Notes: a model not told the origin generated them from the letters alone. DNA of 64,000 bases from Filibacter tadaridae (GCF_900609045.1 NZ_UXAV01000019.1:20752-84751); one strand, 5' to 3'; positions 35,051-43,811 are shown, counted from the stretch's first letter. Translations and numbers: made by a program.

Positions 35051-35890
35051 TCACCTCCACGGTAGAATCTTTTTCTGGATGCCTCGTAACAATAGCGAAA
35101 ATAGGTAACCGAAAAATGAAATGAGGATGAGCCCTACATACATTTCTTGTAACAAGAACGCTTTGTATGAGGTCCAAATCAGGAAGCCAATCCCCGAGGT
35201 AGCTCCCATCATTTCCGCTGCAACAATTGTTAGAAGCGCAATCGCCTGCCCCATCTGAATTCCTTCCAGCATGACCGGCATCGCACCTGGTAAAGCAATT
35301 TTCAAGAAAAAACTCTTTCTATCAGCGCCATAGTTTTTCGCAACATCCAAGTATATCGAGTCAATATTAATGACGCCTGCAACTGTGTTAATAACTACAG
35401 GAAAAAATACACTTCCTGCAATCGTTATTACTTTCGACAAGTCCCCAATTCCAAAAAGAATAATGATTATCGGAAGCAAAGCAAGTGTAGGTATCGGCAT
35501 GAGTGCCATTACAATCGGTGATATGAAATGTCGGATTGGCGAATAAAGTCCCATTAATAGACCGACTATGATACCCGGAATGACGCCCAGTAAGAACCCC
35601 AATAGAATTCTATATAATGAAACACCGATATGATTGGCCATCTCACCGCTTGAAAGCATTTCGATAAATGTACCCATGATTGCTGTTGGCGGCGGAAAAA
35701 AACGAATATCCATTATCCCCGTCCTCGACATGAACTCCCACAATAAGAGCAGGAGTAGTGGAGAGGCAATCGTTAACAGTTGTTTCAGCCGTTCTTTCGT
35801 TTGCCTTTGCTTCCATTCACGCTGTTCAATTTCAAATGGATCGTGTCTACCAACAGTTTTGTCTTTTTTCAACTTCCACCACCTCTTCAT
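35051..35890 (-). CDS. ABC transporter permease (SsuC/TauC-like)
   Basis: A 279-residue permease with about six hydrophobic helices and the EAA-like segment KNYGADRKSFFLKIALPGAMPVMLEGIQMG in its cytoplasmic loop. The N-terminal 30 residues are charged. The first gene of its operon. No riboswitch or clear operator is visible in the 150 bp upstream, so the substrate class cannot be narrowed that way. Confidence 0.9.
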   Translation of the reverse strand: MKRWWKLKKDKTVGRHDPFEIEQREWKQRQTKERLKQLLTIASPLLLLLLWEFMSRTGIMDIRFFPPPTAIMGTFIEMLSSGEMANHIGVSLYRILLGFLLGVIPGIIVGLLMGLYSPIRHFISPIVMALMPIPTLALLPIIIILFGIGDLSKVITIAGSVFFPVVINTVAGVINIDSIYLDVAKNYGADRKSFFLKIALPGAMPVMLEGIQMGQAIALLTIVAAEMMGATSGIGFLIWTSYKAFLLQEMYVGLILISFFGYLFSLLLRGIQKKILPWR

Positions 35891-36044
35891 GTAAATTATA
35901 TGTTTCCGCCTAACAGAATGAGTGGGCGGATTAAGGGAAACCGAGGCTTTCTGACAATCTTTTTGACAGGTTCAATGGACGCCTTTCAAGATAGTCCGGA
36001 CTTTGCTAAACTTCTTTAGATACCCTCATTTGTAAACATAAAAA

Positions 36045-36084
36045 AACGTCTTTCAAGCCAAATCATAGTGGCTTAAAAGACGTT
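36045..36084. terminator. Intrinsic terminator, bidirectional
   Basis: AACGTCTTTCAAGCCA pairs with TGGCTTAAAAGACGTT. It ends the CstB-rhodanese transcript and separates it from the ABC operon. Confidence 0.8.
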
Positions 36085-36100
36085 CTTTGACGTATTCACT

Positions 36101-36454
36101 TCATCCTTGCCAAGCACTCATACCGCCCTTGACATTAATAACATTCGTAAATCCTGACTTCGATAAAATCTTCGCGGCTTGCGCACTGCGCATGCCGCTT
36201 TGACAAATAACAACTGTTTCCTTTGTTTTGTCAAGACTACCCACTTGTGATTTCAACGTATTTAATGGAATGTTTTTAAACTCCTTAATATGGCGCCCTT
36301 TGAATTCGGCCGGTGTACGGACGTCAATAAGTTGTTTCGTTTTGTCGCTCAACATTCCCTTCACGTCAGTCGTTGTTACTGTCTTCACTTCTTTTCCAGG
36401 CATCATGCGCCAGAGGAAATACCCGACAATCAGTACAATAAATAACCATTCCAT
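36101..36454 (-). CDS. Membrane-anchored rhodanese
   Basis: A 117-residue protein with an N-terminal hydrophobic helix (WLFIVLIVGYFLWRM) and a rhodanese domain (LIDVRTPAEFKGRH, active-site loop VICQSGMRSAQAA with Cys). This places a sulfur carrier on one face of the membrane. RBS GAGGAGG lies before the ATG. It follows the CstB-like gene by 17 bp and shares its operator. Confidence 0.88.
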   Translation of the reverse strand: MEWLFIVLIVGYFLWRMMPGKEVKTVTTTDVKGMLSDKTKQLIDVRTPAEFKGRHIKEFKNIPLNTLKSQVGSLDKTKETVVICQSGMRSAQAAKILSKSGFTNVINVKGGMSAWQG

Positions 36455-36471
36455 TTCAGTTTCCTCCTCAT

Positions 36472-37869
36472 TTATTCTGTTTCATACCCTGCTTTCTTGT
36501 ATGCCGCATAACCACCAGCCATATGTTTCACATTTTCAAAACCACGGGATTTCAATACACTTGCAGCAATCGCGGATCTTGCACCACCTTGGCAATGCAA
36601 AAGTAGTTCCTTATCATCAGGAATTGCGGCACTGCGTAGTTTTCCCAAGAAGCTGTGATGTGCATCCGGAAGATGTCCATCATTCCATTCAGTATCATTT
36701 CGAACATCTATTATAAATGCATTTTCATCTTTCATTTGCTCATTAAATTCATCTACATTAATTGTTCCATAAGTATTCAAAGCTGTCTCCGCCAAAATTG
36801 CGGGATCGGCAAATGCACGAATTCGGTCAAGACCAATTGAGTGAAGCGTGTTTTCAATTTCTACACGGTCGTCTATATCTGCGACAACGATAAGATCTTC
36901 ATCGTACTTCGCTAGCCATCCGGCCCAATTTGCAAACGATTTATTGAACGGAATATTGATGGCATTTGGAAGTAGGCCTTTTTCAGCTGTTGCTGCAGGT
37001 CTTGCATCTATCACCAAATTACTTTCTTCCGATAGGACATCCTTCAGCTTTCCTGCGTCTCCGATAACCTCAATTACTCTGTTTTCCAAGATGGCAGGAC
37101 CGCCTTTATTCACTTTCTTCATCTCAGCGAAATAGGTAGGCGCTTCCGGCTGACCTTTTAATAGTTTTTCTACAAAAAGGTTTTTATCATCGATTTGAAG
37201 CGCCCAGTTAAACTTTTTCTCGTAACCAACAGTTGAGGTTGGAACCGAACCGAGTGCTTTCCCGCACGCCGAACCAGCACCATGACCAGGCCAGACAATC
37301 AAGTGATCCGGTAATTGTTTGAAACGGTTAATCGATTGGAACATTTCCCGTGCCCCTCTAACAGCCGTACCACTAATGCCTGCCGCTTTCTCGAGCAAAT
37401 CCGGGCGGCCAACATCGCCTACAAATACGAAATCTCCCGTGAAAATACCCATCGGTTCAGTTGCGCCGCCCCCGCGGTCTGTCAAGATGAAAGAAATGCT
37501 TTCGGGCGTATGGCCTGGTGTATGCCAGACATCAAAGTCGATGTTACCTATTGAAAACGTCGAACCTTCTTTTACAAGTTGTACATCGATTCCATCCGTA
37601 TAACGATACTTCCAATTCTCATCACCTTCATCACTTAAATACAACTTCACTCCATGTTCTACCGCCAATTGACGGGCCCCTGAAACGTAATCTGCATGGA
37701 TATGCGTATCTGCTGCTGCCGTAACGCGAAGCCCTTCTTTTTTAGCAGCTTCAATTATATGAGTAAAGGAACGTGGTGGATCGATAATAATCGATTCTCC
37801 TGTTCGTTGACAACCGATCAAATAAGCGTTTTGCGCCAAGTTTTTATCTGTAAATGATTGAAAATACAT
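36472..37869 (-). CDS. cstB: CstB-like persulfide dioxygenase-rhodanese fusion
   Basis: A roughly 465-residue protein with an N-terminal metallo-beta-lactamase-fold persulfide dioxygenase domain and two rhodanese domains. Metal-binding motifs are ADTHIHADYVSGAR, WHTPGHTPESIS, FTGDFVFVGDVGRPDL and VWPGHGAGSACG. The first rhodanese (residues about 270-360) lacks an active Cys; the last (LLHCQGGARSAIAAS) keeps it. CstB converts persulfide to thiosulfate. ATG 37869 has GGGAGGG upstream. The CstR-like operator at 37917-37934 lies over its promoter. Confidence 0.92.
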   Translation of the reverse strand: MYFQSFTDKNLAQNAYLIGCQRTGESIIIDPPRSFTHIIEAAKKEGLRVTAAADTHIHADYVSGARQLAVEHGVKLYLSDEGDENWKYRYTDGIDVQLVKEGSTFSIGNIDFDVWHTPGHTPESISFILTDRGGGATEPMGIFTGDFVFVGDVGRPDLLEKAAGISGTAVRGAREMFQSINRFKQLPDHLIVWPGHGAGSACGKALGSVPTSTVGYEKKFNWALQIDDKNLFVEKLLKGQPEAPTYFAEMKKVNKGGPAILENRVIEVIGDAGKLKDVLSEESNLVIDARPAATAEKGLLPNAINIPFNKSFANWAGWLAKYDEDLIVVADIDDRVEIENTLHSIGLDRIRAFADPAILAETALNTYGTINVDEFNEQMKDENAFIIDVRNDTEWNDGHLPDAHHSFLGKLRSAAIPDDKELLLHCQGGARSAIAASVLKSRGFENVKHMAGGYAAYKKAGYETE

Positions 37870-37916
37870 AAACAATCCCTCCCACATTTTTGTTTTTCTA
37901 CTTCCTTACTTCGAAA

Positions 37917-37934
37917 TATACCACACGGGGTATA
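37917..37934 (-). promoter_or_regulatory. CstR-like operator 2
   Basis: TATACC-ACACGG-GGTATA, an 18-bp palindrome like the one upstream of cstR. On the minus strand it lies within a promoter with TTGTGC and TATATT 17 bp apart. Confidence 0.75.
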
Positions 37935-38001
37935 TTTGCACAATAAATTTGCTCCAGTAAATTAAAAACAGCACCCTACTAATAGGATGCTGTCCACTGC
38001 C

Positions 38002-39270
38002 TTATAGAATGCCGTTCTTTTTTGCTTCGAACAATAACTCTTCCCTAAACGCTGGATGCGCGATATTAATCAGTGCTTTCGCACGATTTGCTAACGACTT
38101 CCCGTGCAAACGTGCAATCCCATATTCTGTAACAATGTTATCGACGTCATTTTTTGACGTAGAAACGACAGAACCTGGCGTCAATTGAAATTTAATACGT
38201 GATATCGTGTCGTTCTTCACTGTTGAATGCATGCAGATATACCCCTTGCCGTACTTAGCAAGGTGTGCGCCACGTGCAAAGTCGGCTTGACCACCCGTTG
38301 ATGAATAATAACGACCACCAATTGTTTCAGATGCACATTGTCCGTACAAATCCACTTCCGTAGTTGCATTGATAGAAACAATCCGTTCTTCTTTTGCAAT
38401 TTCACGTGGGTCGTTTACGACACTGACGGGTAAAAACTCAACAGACGGATTGTTATGAACAAAGTCGTACAATCGCTGCGTCCCGAATGCAAAGGTTGCC
38501 ACAATCTTCCCTTTGTGCGTACATTTATTCCGGCCCGTAACCGCACCTGAAGCTACTAAATCCACAATTCCATCCGTAAGCATTTCAGTATGGATTCCCA
38601 AATCACGATGGTCTTTCAACATCCCCATGACTGCATTCGGGATGGAGCCGATACCGATTTGAAGCGAGTCACCATTCTTAATGTCACTTGTTACGAACCT
38701 TGCAATTTCTTTATCTTTTTCACTAATCAGCGGTGCCTTTTCTTCAGACAAAAGCACATCGTTTTCGATGAAACCTGCTATTTGACTAATATGAATCTGG
38801 TTTTCACCAAATGTGCGCGGCATATGTTGATTCACTTCCAAAACAAATGGTACATTACCGATAAACTCGGAAACGTAATCCGCTTGCGTCCCAAGTGAAA
38901 AGTATCCATGCGCATCCATTGGAGAAGCCACAGCCATCACCATCGACATTTTCGTCACTTTTTTCAACATCCGTGGTACTTCATGGAATAGATTTGGTAC
39001 CAATTCAACTTTACCTTCATAATACGCTTTCCTAGTTGCCCCACTTAAAAAGTAAGATACATGTGATAGGTGATTGTTCATTTCACCCAATATATAGTTC
39101 CGTTCTTTTAACGCTAACATCTGATGTATTTTTACGTTTCTTAGTTTCAAATAATTCTCTTCCAATATATCAAGCAGACGATGTGGCTCTCCGTTTGCAA
39201 TCGGAACAATAATATCGGCCTCTTCTGCAATCAAGTCAAGTAGTTCTTCTGTATTCAATCTTTTTGACAC
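38002..39270 (-). CDS. Acetyl-CoA hydrolase/4-hydroxybutyrate CoA-transferase family
   Basis: A 422-residue class I CoA-transferase. The CoA-binding loop QIGIGSIPNAVMGML and the catalytic-Glu region HTEMLTDGIVDLV are present, as are YSSTGGQADFARGAHLAKYGKG and the C-terminal YGIARLHGKSLANRAKALI. Most bacterial relatives transfer CoA between acetyl-CoA and 4-hydroxybutyrate or other short acids. The gene is monocistronic, so the physiological acid is not clear. Confidence 0.85.
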   Translation of the reverse strand: MSKRLNTEELLDLIAEEADIIVPIANGEPHRLLDILEENYLKLRNVKIHQMLALKERNYILGEMNNHLSHVSYFLSGATRKAYYEGKVELVPNLFHEVPRMLKKVTKMSMVMAVASPMDAHGYFSLGTQADYVSEFIGNVPFVLEVNQHMPRTFGENQIHISQIAGFIENDVLLSEEKAPLISEKDKEIARFVTSDIKNGDSLQIGIGSIPNAVMGMLKDHRDLGIHTEMLTDGIVDLVASGAVTGRNKCTHKGKIVATFAFGTQRLYDFVHNNPSVEFLPVSVVNDPREIAKEERIVSINATTEVDLYGQCASETIGGRYYSSTGGQADFARGAHLAKYGKGYICMHSTVKNDTISRIKFQLTPGSVVSTSKNDVDNIVTEYGIARLHGKSLANRAKALINIAHPAFREELLFEAKKNGIL

Positions 39271-39334
39271 GCTAATTTCACTCCTACCGGTATTTACATC
39301 ATCTTATTATATCTCAGACTGAGCGCTTGCTCAA

Positions 39335-39365
39335 CTTGGATGTTTTACTACTGAAACGATATAAT
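39335..39365 (+). promoter_or_regulatory. Promoter with -10 only 6 nt before an ATG
   Basis: TTGGAT (39335-39340) and TATAAT (39360-39365) are about 19 bp apart. The first ATG of the downstream gene is at 39372, which is where transcription would start, so the mRNA may be leaderless. Confidence 0.5.
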
Positions 39366-39371
39366 GGAAGT

Positions 39372-40082
39372 ATGACTAATTTAACGACGGATCAACTCAA
39401 ACAATTGAATATGTATAGTATTTACGTTGACCAACCGGAACAGGTACTTTTCACGTTGGAAACACTTCTTGATGATGCTAAAACGGAAAATGTATTGAAT
39501 GTCATTCAAGCAGTAAGCGGCAGTCCAAATCGAACAGTCGCAGCGTCTTATTTCATGCGCAGACTTGGCATGTTTACTGCACTTCAATTTTACAACCTGG
39601 CTGTATATGATGAACTATGGGTTGGTGAAATGAGCCGCCTTACGTTCGGTACAAAAGAAGAGTATGGGAAGTTATCAGTGAGTATGTTTGTTCATTCGAA
39701 TGATTGGCAGGATGTGGAGGATAAAGATCGGCGGACTATCATCAGATACTTGTTAAAAGAAGAGTGCGATGCAGTCATCCGACAAATCCGCACAGTTTCC
39801 TCCGTCTCACCACTCACATTATGGGAAAATATTTTCGGCTATCTTCTTTGGCAATACCATGTCCTTTTAGGGAATCCCGCAACTGCCGAAGAGGCTCGAG
39901 TCGATCTTGATTTGTTGAAAGAAGACATGCTCTGGGAAGGAATTGCCTCACGTTCGTTATTCGCAACATATTTGAATGGATGCGAGCCTTCCCAGTTATT
40001 GAATACTGAAGTTCGCAAAACGTGCTGTTTTTCCAAAGATGTACCTGGTCTGATGCAGTGTGGATTCTGCCCGTTGAAGTAA
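39372..40082 (+). CDS. FhuF-like iron-sulfur protein
   Basis: A roughly 236-residue protein. Its C-terminus has the CCFSKDVPGLMQCGFC pattern (C-C-x10-C-x2-C) of the FhuF [2Fe-2S] ferric siderophore reductase family, which releases iron from siderophores in the cytoplasm. The rest is weakly conserved and shows no other motif. ATG 39372 lies 6 nt after a TATAAT and has only a weak GGAAG before it, so the mRNA may be leaderless. It is followed by a CHY-zinc-finger gene. Confidence 0.75.
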   Translation: MTNLTTDQLKQLNMYSIYVDQPEQVLFTLETLLDDAKTENVLNVIQAVSGSPNRTVAASYFMRRLGMFTALQFYNLAVYDELWVGEMSRLTFGTKEEYGKLSVSMFVHSNDWQDVEDKDRRTIIRYLLKEECDAVIRQIRTVSSVSPLTLWENIFGYLLWQYHVLLGNPATAEEARVDLDLLKEDMLWEGIASRSLFATYLNGCEPSQLLNTEVRKTCCFSKDVPGLMQCGFCPLK

Positions 40083-40126
40083 TCAGCAAGAACTTATATG
40101 TTACCAAGCATAAAGGGGATGCCATT

Positions 40127-40456
40127 TTGCTTATTAAAAATAAAATTTTGCGCGGCAAGATACTTGATAACGAAACCCGTTGTGCGCATTATCATATGGA
40201 AATCGATCGGATCGCCATTAAGTTTTATTGTTGTGACACCTATTATCCTTGTTATCAATGTCATGATGAGGATGGTTGCGGGAAACCGGCAGTATGGCCA
40301 AAAGATCAATTCGATAAAAAAGCGATTCTATGTGGAGGCTGCGGCCATGAATTGACTATTTCGGAATACTTGAATTGTAAGTCTGAATGTCCCGCTTGTT
40401 TGGCGGAATTTAATCCCGGTTGTAGTCTTCACCGGGACTTGTATTTTGAAACATGA
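40127..40456 (+). CDS. CHY zinc-finger protein
   Basis: A roughly 109-residue protein with the CHY-type zinc finger: TRCAHYH, CCDTYYPCYQCH, then CGGCGHELTISEYLNCKSECPAC and an end motif FNPGCSLH. Several zinc ions are expected. The frame is open upstream into the FhuF-like gene, but the TTG at 40127 has AAAGGGG 8-9 nt before it and gives the usual family length. The related Hot13 has a role in zinc removal in mitochondria; the bacterial role is unknown. Confidence 0.8.
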   Translation: MLIKNKILRGKILDNETRCAHYHMEIDRIAIKFYCCDTYYPCYQCHDEDGCGKPAVWPKDQFDKKAILCGGCGHELTISEYLNCKSECPACLAEFNPGCSLHRDLYFET

Positions 40457-40497
40457 AAAAGAAGCACTTTCCGCCTTTGGAAAAGTGCTTCTTTTTC
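40456..40497. terminator. Bidirectional intrinsic terminator
   Basis: AAAAAGAAGCACTTT pairs with AAAGTGCTTCTTTTT. It separates the CHY gene from the convergent AI-2E transporter. Confidence 0.85.
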
Positions 40498-40504
40498 TAG
40501 AATT

Positions 40505-41584
40505 CTATATTGTCTTCGTCGCAGCTTGCTTGATTTCCCGCCGTCTTGCGTAAATATTGCTCACTATCGCTTTGCCGACCGCATACGTTGGGATAGCAAC
40601 GATAATACCGACAAAACCAGCGATATTTCCTGCTGCTAAAATAACGGTGATGACTGTCAACGGATGGATATTCAGTGATTTACCCATCACATTCGGTGTG
40701 ATGAAGTTACTTTCCACTTGTTGTGCAACAACCATTACAATCGCAACGCCAATACCCACTTTAGGGTCCTGGATGAAACCGATGATCAGCGCTGGCACAA
40801 CGGATATCCACGGTCCAATGAATGGAATAAGGTTCATGAATAGCCCGAAAATGGCTAGCAATAATGCATACTCAAGCCCAATAATTAGATAACCGATAAG
40901 TAACACGACACCTACAAAAAAGCTGATAAGCATTTGCCCTTGGATATACGAACGAAGAACGTTGTCAATGTCATGTAATGTTTTCTTTATCCATTCACGA
41001 CGTTCTCCCGAAAAGAAATTATATATGAACGGTGCAAACTTTTCGTGATCTTTCAACATGAAGATAAAGAAGAATGGTACAAGAACTAGTAAAAACATAG
41101 CTTGGAAAAATGATTGCAAGAACTGAACAATCCATTTTCCGAATTTCATCGCAATCGATTGTGCGGAATCTGCAGCACTATCAATTGAATTCTGGAGTTT
41201 TTCCGGTAAATTCTTTTTTTCTTGTAATAAGACATCTTTCATTTGATCTACTTCTGTTGCGATTGTAGGCGCATTTTCAACCAGATTATTGACCTGTTTT
41301 GTCACTGGCGGTCCTATGATAGAGATGAAAATCCACACAACGATACCGAGGCTCGCAATAATCGCCAAAATACTGCCCCATCTAGGTACTTTTCTTTTCT
41401 CCAGAAAACGTTGCAATGGTTCGGTTATGTAATACAGAACACCGCCGAGCAATAACGGTAAGAAGATTACTTTTGCAATAATAACGAGTGGATCGAAAAC
41501 CCATATGATGCCCACAAAGTATTTAATAATCAGCAAGACTAGTAAAATCCCTACGCCGACTTGAAACCATAACTTTTTCGTCAA
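40505..41584 (-). CDS. AI-2E family transporter (YdbI/YtvI/PerM-like)
   Basis: A roughly 359-residue protein with eight expected hydrophobic segments and a soluble insert. The GLFMNLIPFIGPWISVVPALIIGF (in parts) and QQVESNFITPNVMGKSLNIHPLTVI segments are hallmarks of the AI-2E/PerM exporter family, some of which are Na+/H+ antiporters. The TTG at 41584 has GAGGAA about 9 nt upstream; the GTG at 41593 has no spacing and is less likely. Monocistronic. Confidence 0.9.
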   Translation of the reverse strand: MTKKLWFQVGVGILLVLLIIKYFVGIIWVFDPLVIIAKVIFLPLLLGGVLYYITEPLQRFLEKRKVPRWGSILAIIASLGIVVWIFISIIGPPVTKQVNNLVENAPTIATEVDQMKDVLLQEKKNLPEKLQNSIDSAADSAQSIAMKFGKWIVQFLQSFFQAMFLLVLVPFFFIFMLKDHEKFAPFIYNFFSGERREWIKKTLHDIDNVLRSYIQGQMLISFFVGVVLLIGYLIIGLEYALLLAIFGLFMNLIPFIGPWISVVPALIIGFIQDPKVGIGVAIVMVVAQQVESNFITPNVMGKSLNIHPLTVITVILAAGNIAGFVGIIVAIPTYAVGKAIVSNIYARRREIKQAATKTI

Positions 41585-41593
41585 AACTGTCAC

Positions 41594-41916
41594 TTCCTCA
41601 TCAACCGATATTTACAAGTTTATAGTTTAAAGTATACGTTGTTATACGGATAGTGTCGAAGGAAGTTTCAAGACTTTACCTTTAGTCGTTAAAAATTGTA
41701 CGGCTTGGCTGGTGCTCCGAGTATCGCATTTAATGCCCCATTCGAAGGATATACGAGTGTGAAAGACCGTATTCTTGAACTCTCTTCTTATTTTCAAACC
41801 CCAGTTCACCTTTATCCCGTATTAACGGGCAGCGAGATTCCCTCTGAGTAACTAACCTCATATGTTACAATACTCAGTATCAAAGCCACTATCTTATCGA
41901 AAGGGGTTTTATTCTT
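41594..41916. other. Intergenic region with a gene remnant
   Basis: About 320 bp between the AI-2E transporter and HxlR genes. It includes an open stretch (41696-41851) without a good start, listed separately, and RBS AAAGGGG for the HxlR gene. Otherwise nothing is recognised. Confidence 0.45.
41696..41851 (+). pseudogene. Possible C-terminal gene remnant
   Basis: This 51-residue open stretch ends in TAA and reads YGLAGAPSIAFNAPFEG..SYFQTPVHLYPV. It has a protein-like composition but no RBS and no suitable start codon except TTG, so it looks like the 3' end of a lost gene. I could not assign a family. Confidence 0.3.
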
Positions 41917-42186
41917 ATGAACGAATTTGAACTTTGTCCTCGTTTCGAAAAAGTCATTTCCATTCTTGGCCCACGTTGGACTGCACTTATTTTGTATCAG
42001 TTGATGGCAGGTCCGCGGCACTTCCGCATAATGACCGAGAAACTTGGTGTCAGCGGTAAAACGTTATCGGAGCGATTAAAAGATCTTGAACAACAAGACT
42101 TAAGCATTCGAAACGTCCATCCTGAAACGCCCGTGCTCATCGAGTATGCATTAACTGAAAAAGGGATGTCACAGACATGGATTTAA
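41917..42186 (+). CDS. HxlR-family regulator, C-terminally shortened
   Basis: An 89-residue winged-helix regulator of the HxlR type. FELCPRFEKVISILGPRWTALILYQLMAGPRHF and SGKTLSERLKDLEQQDL are the conserved parts, with the Cys in LCPRFEKV. HxlR proteins sense electrophiles or redox state. The usual C-terminal helix after LTEKG is missing; the frame ends at KGMSQTWI, about 15-25 residues short. The stop is 38 bp before the cidA-like gene. Function may be impaired or the gene may be a truncated remnant. Confidence 0.65.
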   Translation: MNEFELCPRFEKVISILGPRWTALILYQLMAGPRHFRIMTEKLGVSGKTLSERLKDLEQQDLSIRNVHPETPVLIEYALTEKGMSQTWI

Positions 42187-42224
42187 CCCAAAACTATATA
42201 CGAGTTAGAAATAGGATAAATCCT

Positions 42225-42608
42225 ATGAGGTTTATAAAACAATTATCCCAAGTACTCATATTGTACGGCTTTTTCCTCGTAGGTGGATGGCTCCAAAGTG
42301 GATTGCATATACCGCTGCCCGGAAGTATCCTTGGACTGTTACTGTTATGGGCAGCTTTATCGTTGAAAGTCGTTTCTTTAAAATGGGTTGAATCGGGCGC
42401 CTACTTATTTCTATCTGTACTACCTGTCTTTTTTCTTCCCGCAACGGTTGGCGTAATGAATTATGGCCATGTCTTTACAGGTAAAGGATTCTTTCTGATA
42501 CCGATTACAATCGGCAGTACGTTCATGACAATGTGGATCGCCAGTTTTGTCAGCCAAGCCATTGCCAGACGTACAGAAAAAAGAAGGGCGGGTTCGAAAT
42601 GCAGCTAA
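42225..42608 (+). CDS. cidA: CidA/LrgA family holin-like membrane protein
   Basis: A roughly 127-residue membrane protein with about four helices. FFLVGGWLQSGLHIPLPGSILGLLLLW and FFLPATVGVMNYGHVF are typical of CidA/LrgA proteins, which act with CidB/LrgB in murein hydrolase control, pyruvate handling or cell death. A longer frame opens at 42177 inside the HxlR gene, but the ATG at 42225 has ATAGGATAA upstream and starts at the family's usual N-terminus. It overlaps the next gene by 10 bp. Confidence 0.85.
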   Translation: MRFIKQLSQVLILYGFFLVGGWLQSGLHIPLPGSILGLLLLWAALSLKVVSLKWVESGAYLFLSVLPVFFLPATVGVMNYGHVFTGKGFFLIPITIGSTFMTMWIASFVSQAIARRTEKRRAGSKCS

Positions 42609-43288
42609 TACTACTCGCCATTCTTTTTATCTTTTTGACAATCGCTATTTACAGCGTGATGACTCTTGTCTACGTCAAATACCATAATCCATTTCTAATT
42701 CCGATTTTGACAACGACAATTGCTCTCATCATTGTGCTCCTTCTGTTCAATGTTCCCTATGAAACGTATATGATTGGCGGAAAGTGGATTGATAAGCTAC
42801 TGGGACCAGCCATTGTAGCTTTAGCCATTCCTTTATACAAACAGCGCAAACTATTGAAGCAGTATCTATATCCTATACTTGGCGGCGTAACGGCTGGCAT
42901 CATTATAGGCATGGTAAGTGGCATTTTTTTCGCGAAAATACTTGGGTTTTCAAAAGAAATCGTACTCTCCATCCTTCCAAAATCAATCACGACACCAATC
43001 GCTATGCAGATTTCAGATCAATTAGGTGGCATCCCTTCCTTGGCAACTGTCTTTGTCATCATTGCGGGGCTCGTGGGGGTAATATTCGTGCAGCCCTTTT
43101 TCAATTTTTCCCGTATTGATAGTGCGATTGGTCGCGGTATCGGACTTGGTGTGGCAGCGCATGCGCTTGGTACCTCGAAGGCAATTGAATACGGTGAGCA
43201 GGAAGCATCCATGAGTTCAGTGGCAATGACACTTTCCGCCATTCTTGGTTCCTTTCTTGGTCCGATTATTGCATGGTTTTTCTATTAA
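42599..43288 (+). CDS. lrgB: LrgB/CidB family membrane protein
   Basis: A 229-residue protein with seven hydrophobic segments and the LrgB-family sequence LSILPKSITTPIAMQISDQLGGIPSLATVFVI (in parts) and GLGVAAHALGTSKAIEYGEQEASMSSVAM. It pairs with the CidA-like protein upstream. ATG 42599 overlaps the cidA 3' end by 10 bp. The gene's last 23 bp overlap the convergent kinase-like gene (43266). Confidence 0.88.
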   Translation: MQLILLAILFIFLTIAIYSVMTLVYVKYHNPFLIPILTTTIALIIVLLLFNVPYETYMIGGKWIDKLLGPAIVALAIPLYKQRKLLKQYLYPILGGVTAGIIIGMVSGIFFAKILGFSKEIVLSILPKSITTPIAMQISDQLGGIPSLATVFVIIAGLVGVIFVQPFFNFSRIDSAIGRGIGLGVAAHALGTSKAIEYGEQEASMSSVAMTLSAILGSFLGPIIAWFFY

Positions 43289-43811
43289 GAAGAGGATTTC
43301 CTTTCATTGTTTTTAAAAAGCCCTCAATTTGTGTAGGTGTTTTCAAATGATGAACGGTTTTCCCTTCATTTGCATAGTGTTGCATTCTTTTAATCATTGC
43401 CTTTTTCCGTGGTCCGTATGTTGTCAGGATGTATTTTAGAAATGCCCAATCTATCTTTTCTTTGCATCCTTCACCAATATCGTCGCGCGTTCTTCCATGA
43501 AATTGCACCCGACGCTTCAGTACACGATATAGGCAAATGAAAAGTGGCAGTTCCAAATAGATGACAGTATCTGCGTACGGTTCCCGGATTGCGAATGTCG
43601 AGCTATAGTTCCCTTCTATGATCCATTTACTTGTATGTACAGCACTTTCCTGCGCTTCTGTAAATTCTTCTTTTGACGCTTCAACCCAATTTGGTTTCCA
43701 GTATAGGCGGTCCAAATATGTGACCTTAATTCCAGTCAGCTCCCCTATTTGACGTGCAAACGTTGACTTCCCTGCACCCGCTGAAACCCCGATCACCATA
43801 ACCTTGTTCAT
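43266..43811 (-). CDS. P-loop topology modulation/adenylate kinase-like protein
   Basis: A 181-residue P-loop NTPase of the FlaR/AAA-type group often annotated as DNA topology modulation protein. The Walker A is GVSAGAGKSTFARQIG and YLDRLYWKPNWVE follows. The C-terminal part is basic. The ATG at 43811 has GGGAGGGATAGG upstream, so upstream frame (to 43925) is not used. The last 23 bp overlap the lrgB-like gene tail to tail. Confidence 0.75.
   Translation of the reverse strand: MNKVMVIGVSAGAGKSTFARQIGELTGIKVTYLDRLYWKPNWVEASKEEFTEAQESAVHTSKWIIEGNYSSTFAIREPYADTVIYLELPLFICLYRVLKRRVQFHGRTRDDIGEGCKEKIDWAFLKYILTTYGPRKKAMIKRMQHYANEGKTVHHLKTPTQIEGFLKTMKGNPLLNRKTMQ

Noticed and set aside
42177..42224. 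Longer cidA start at 42177
   Set aside because: That ATG lies inside the HxlR gene without an RBS; the ATG at 42225 has one and matches the family N-terminus.
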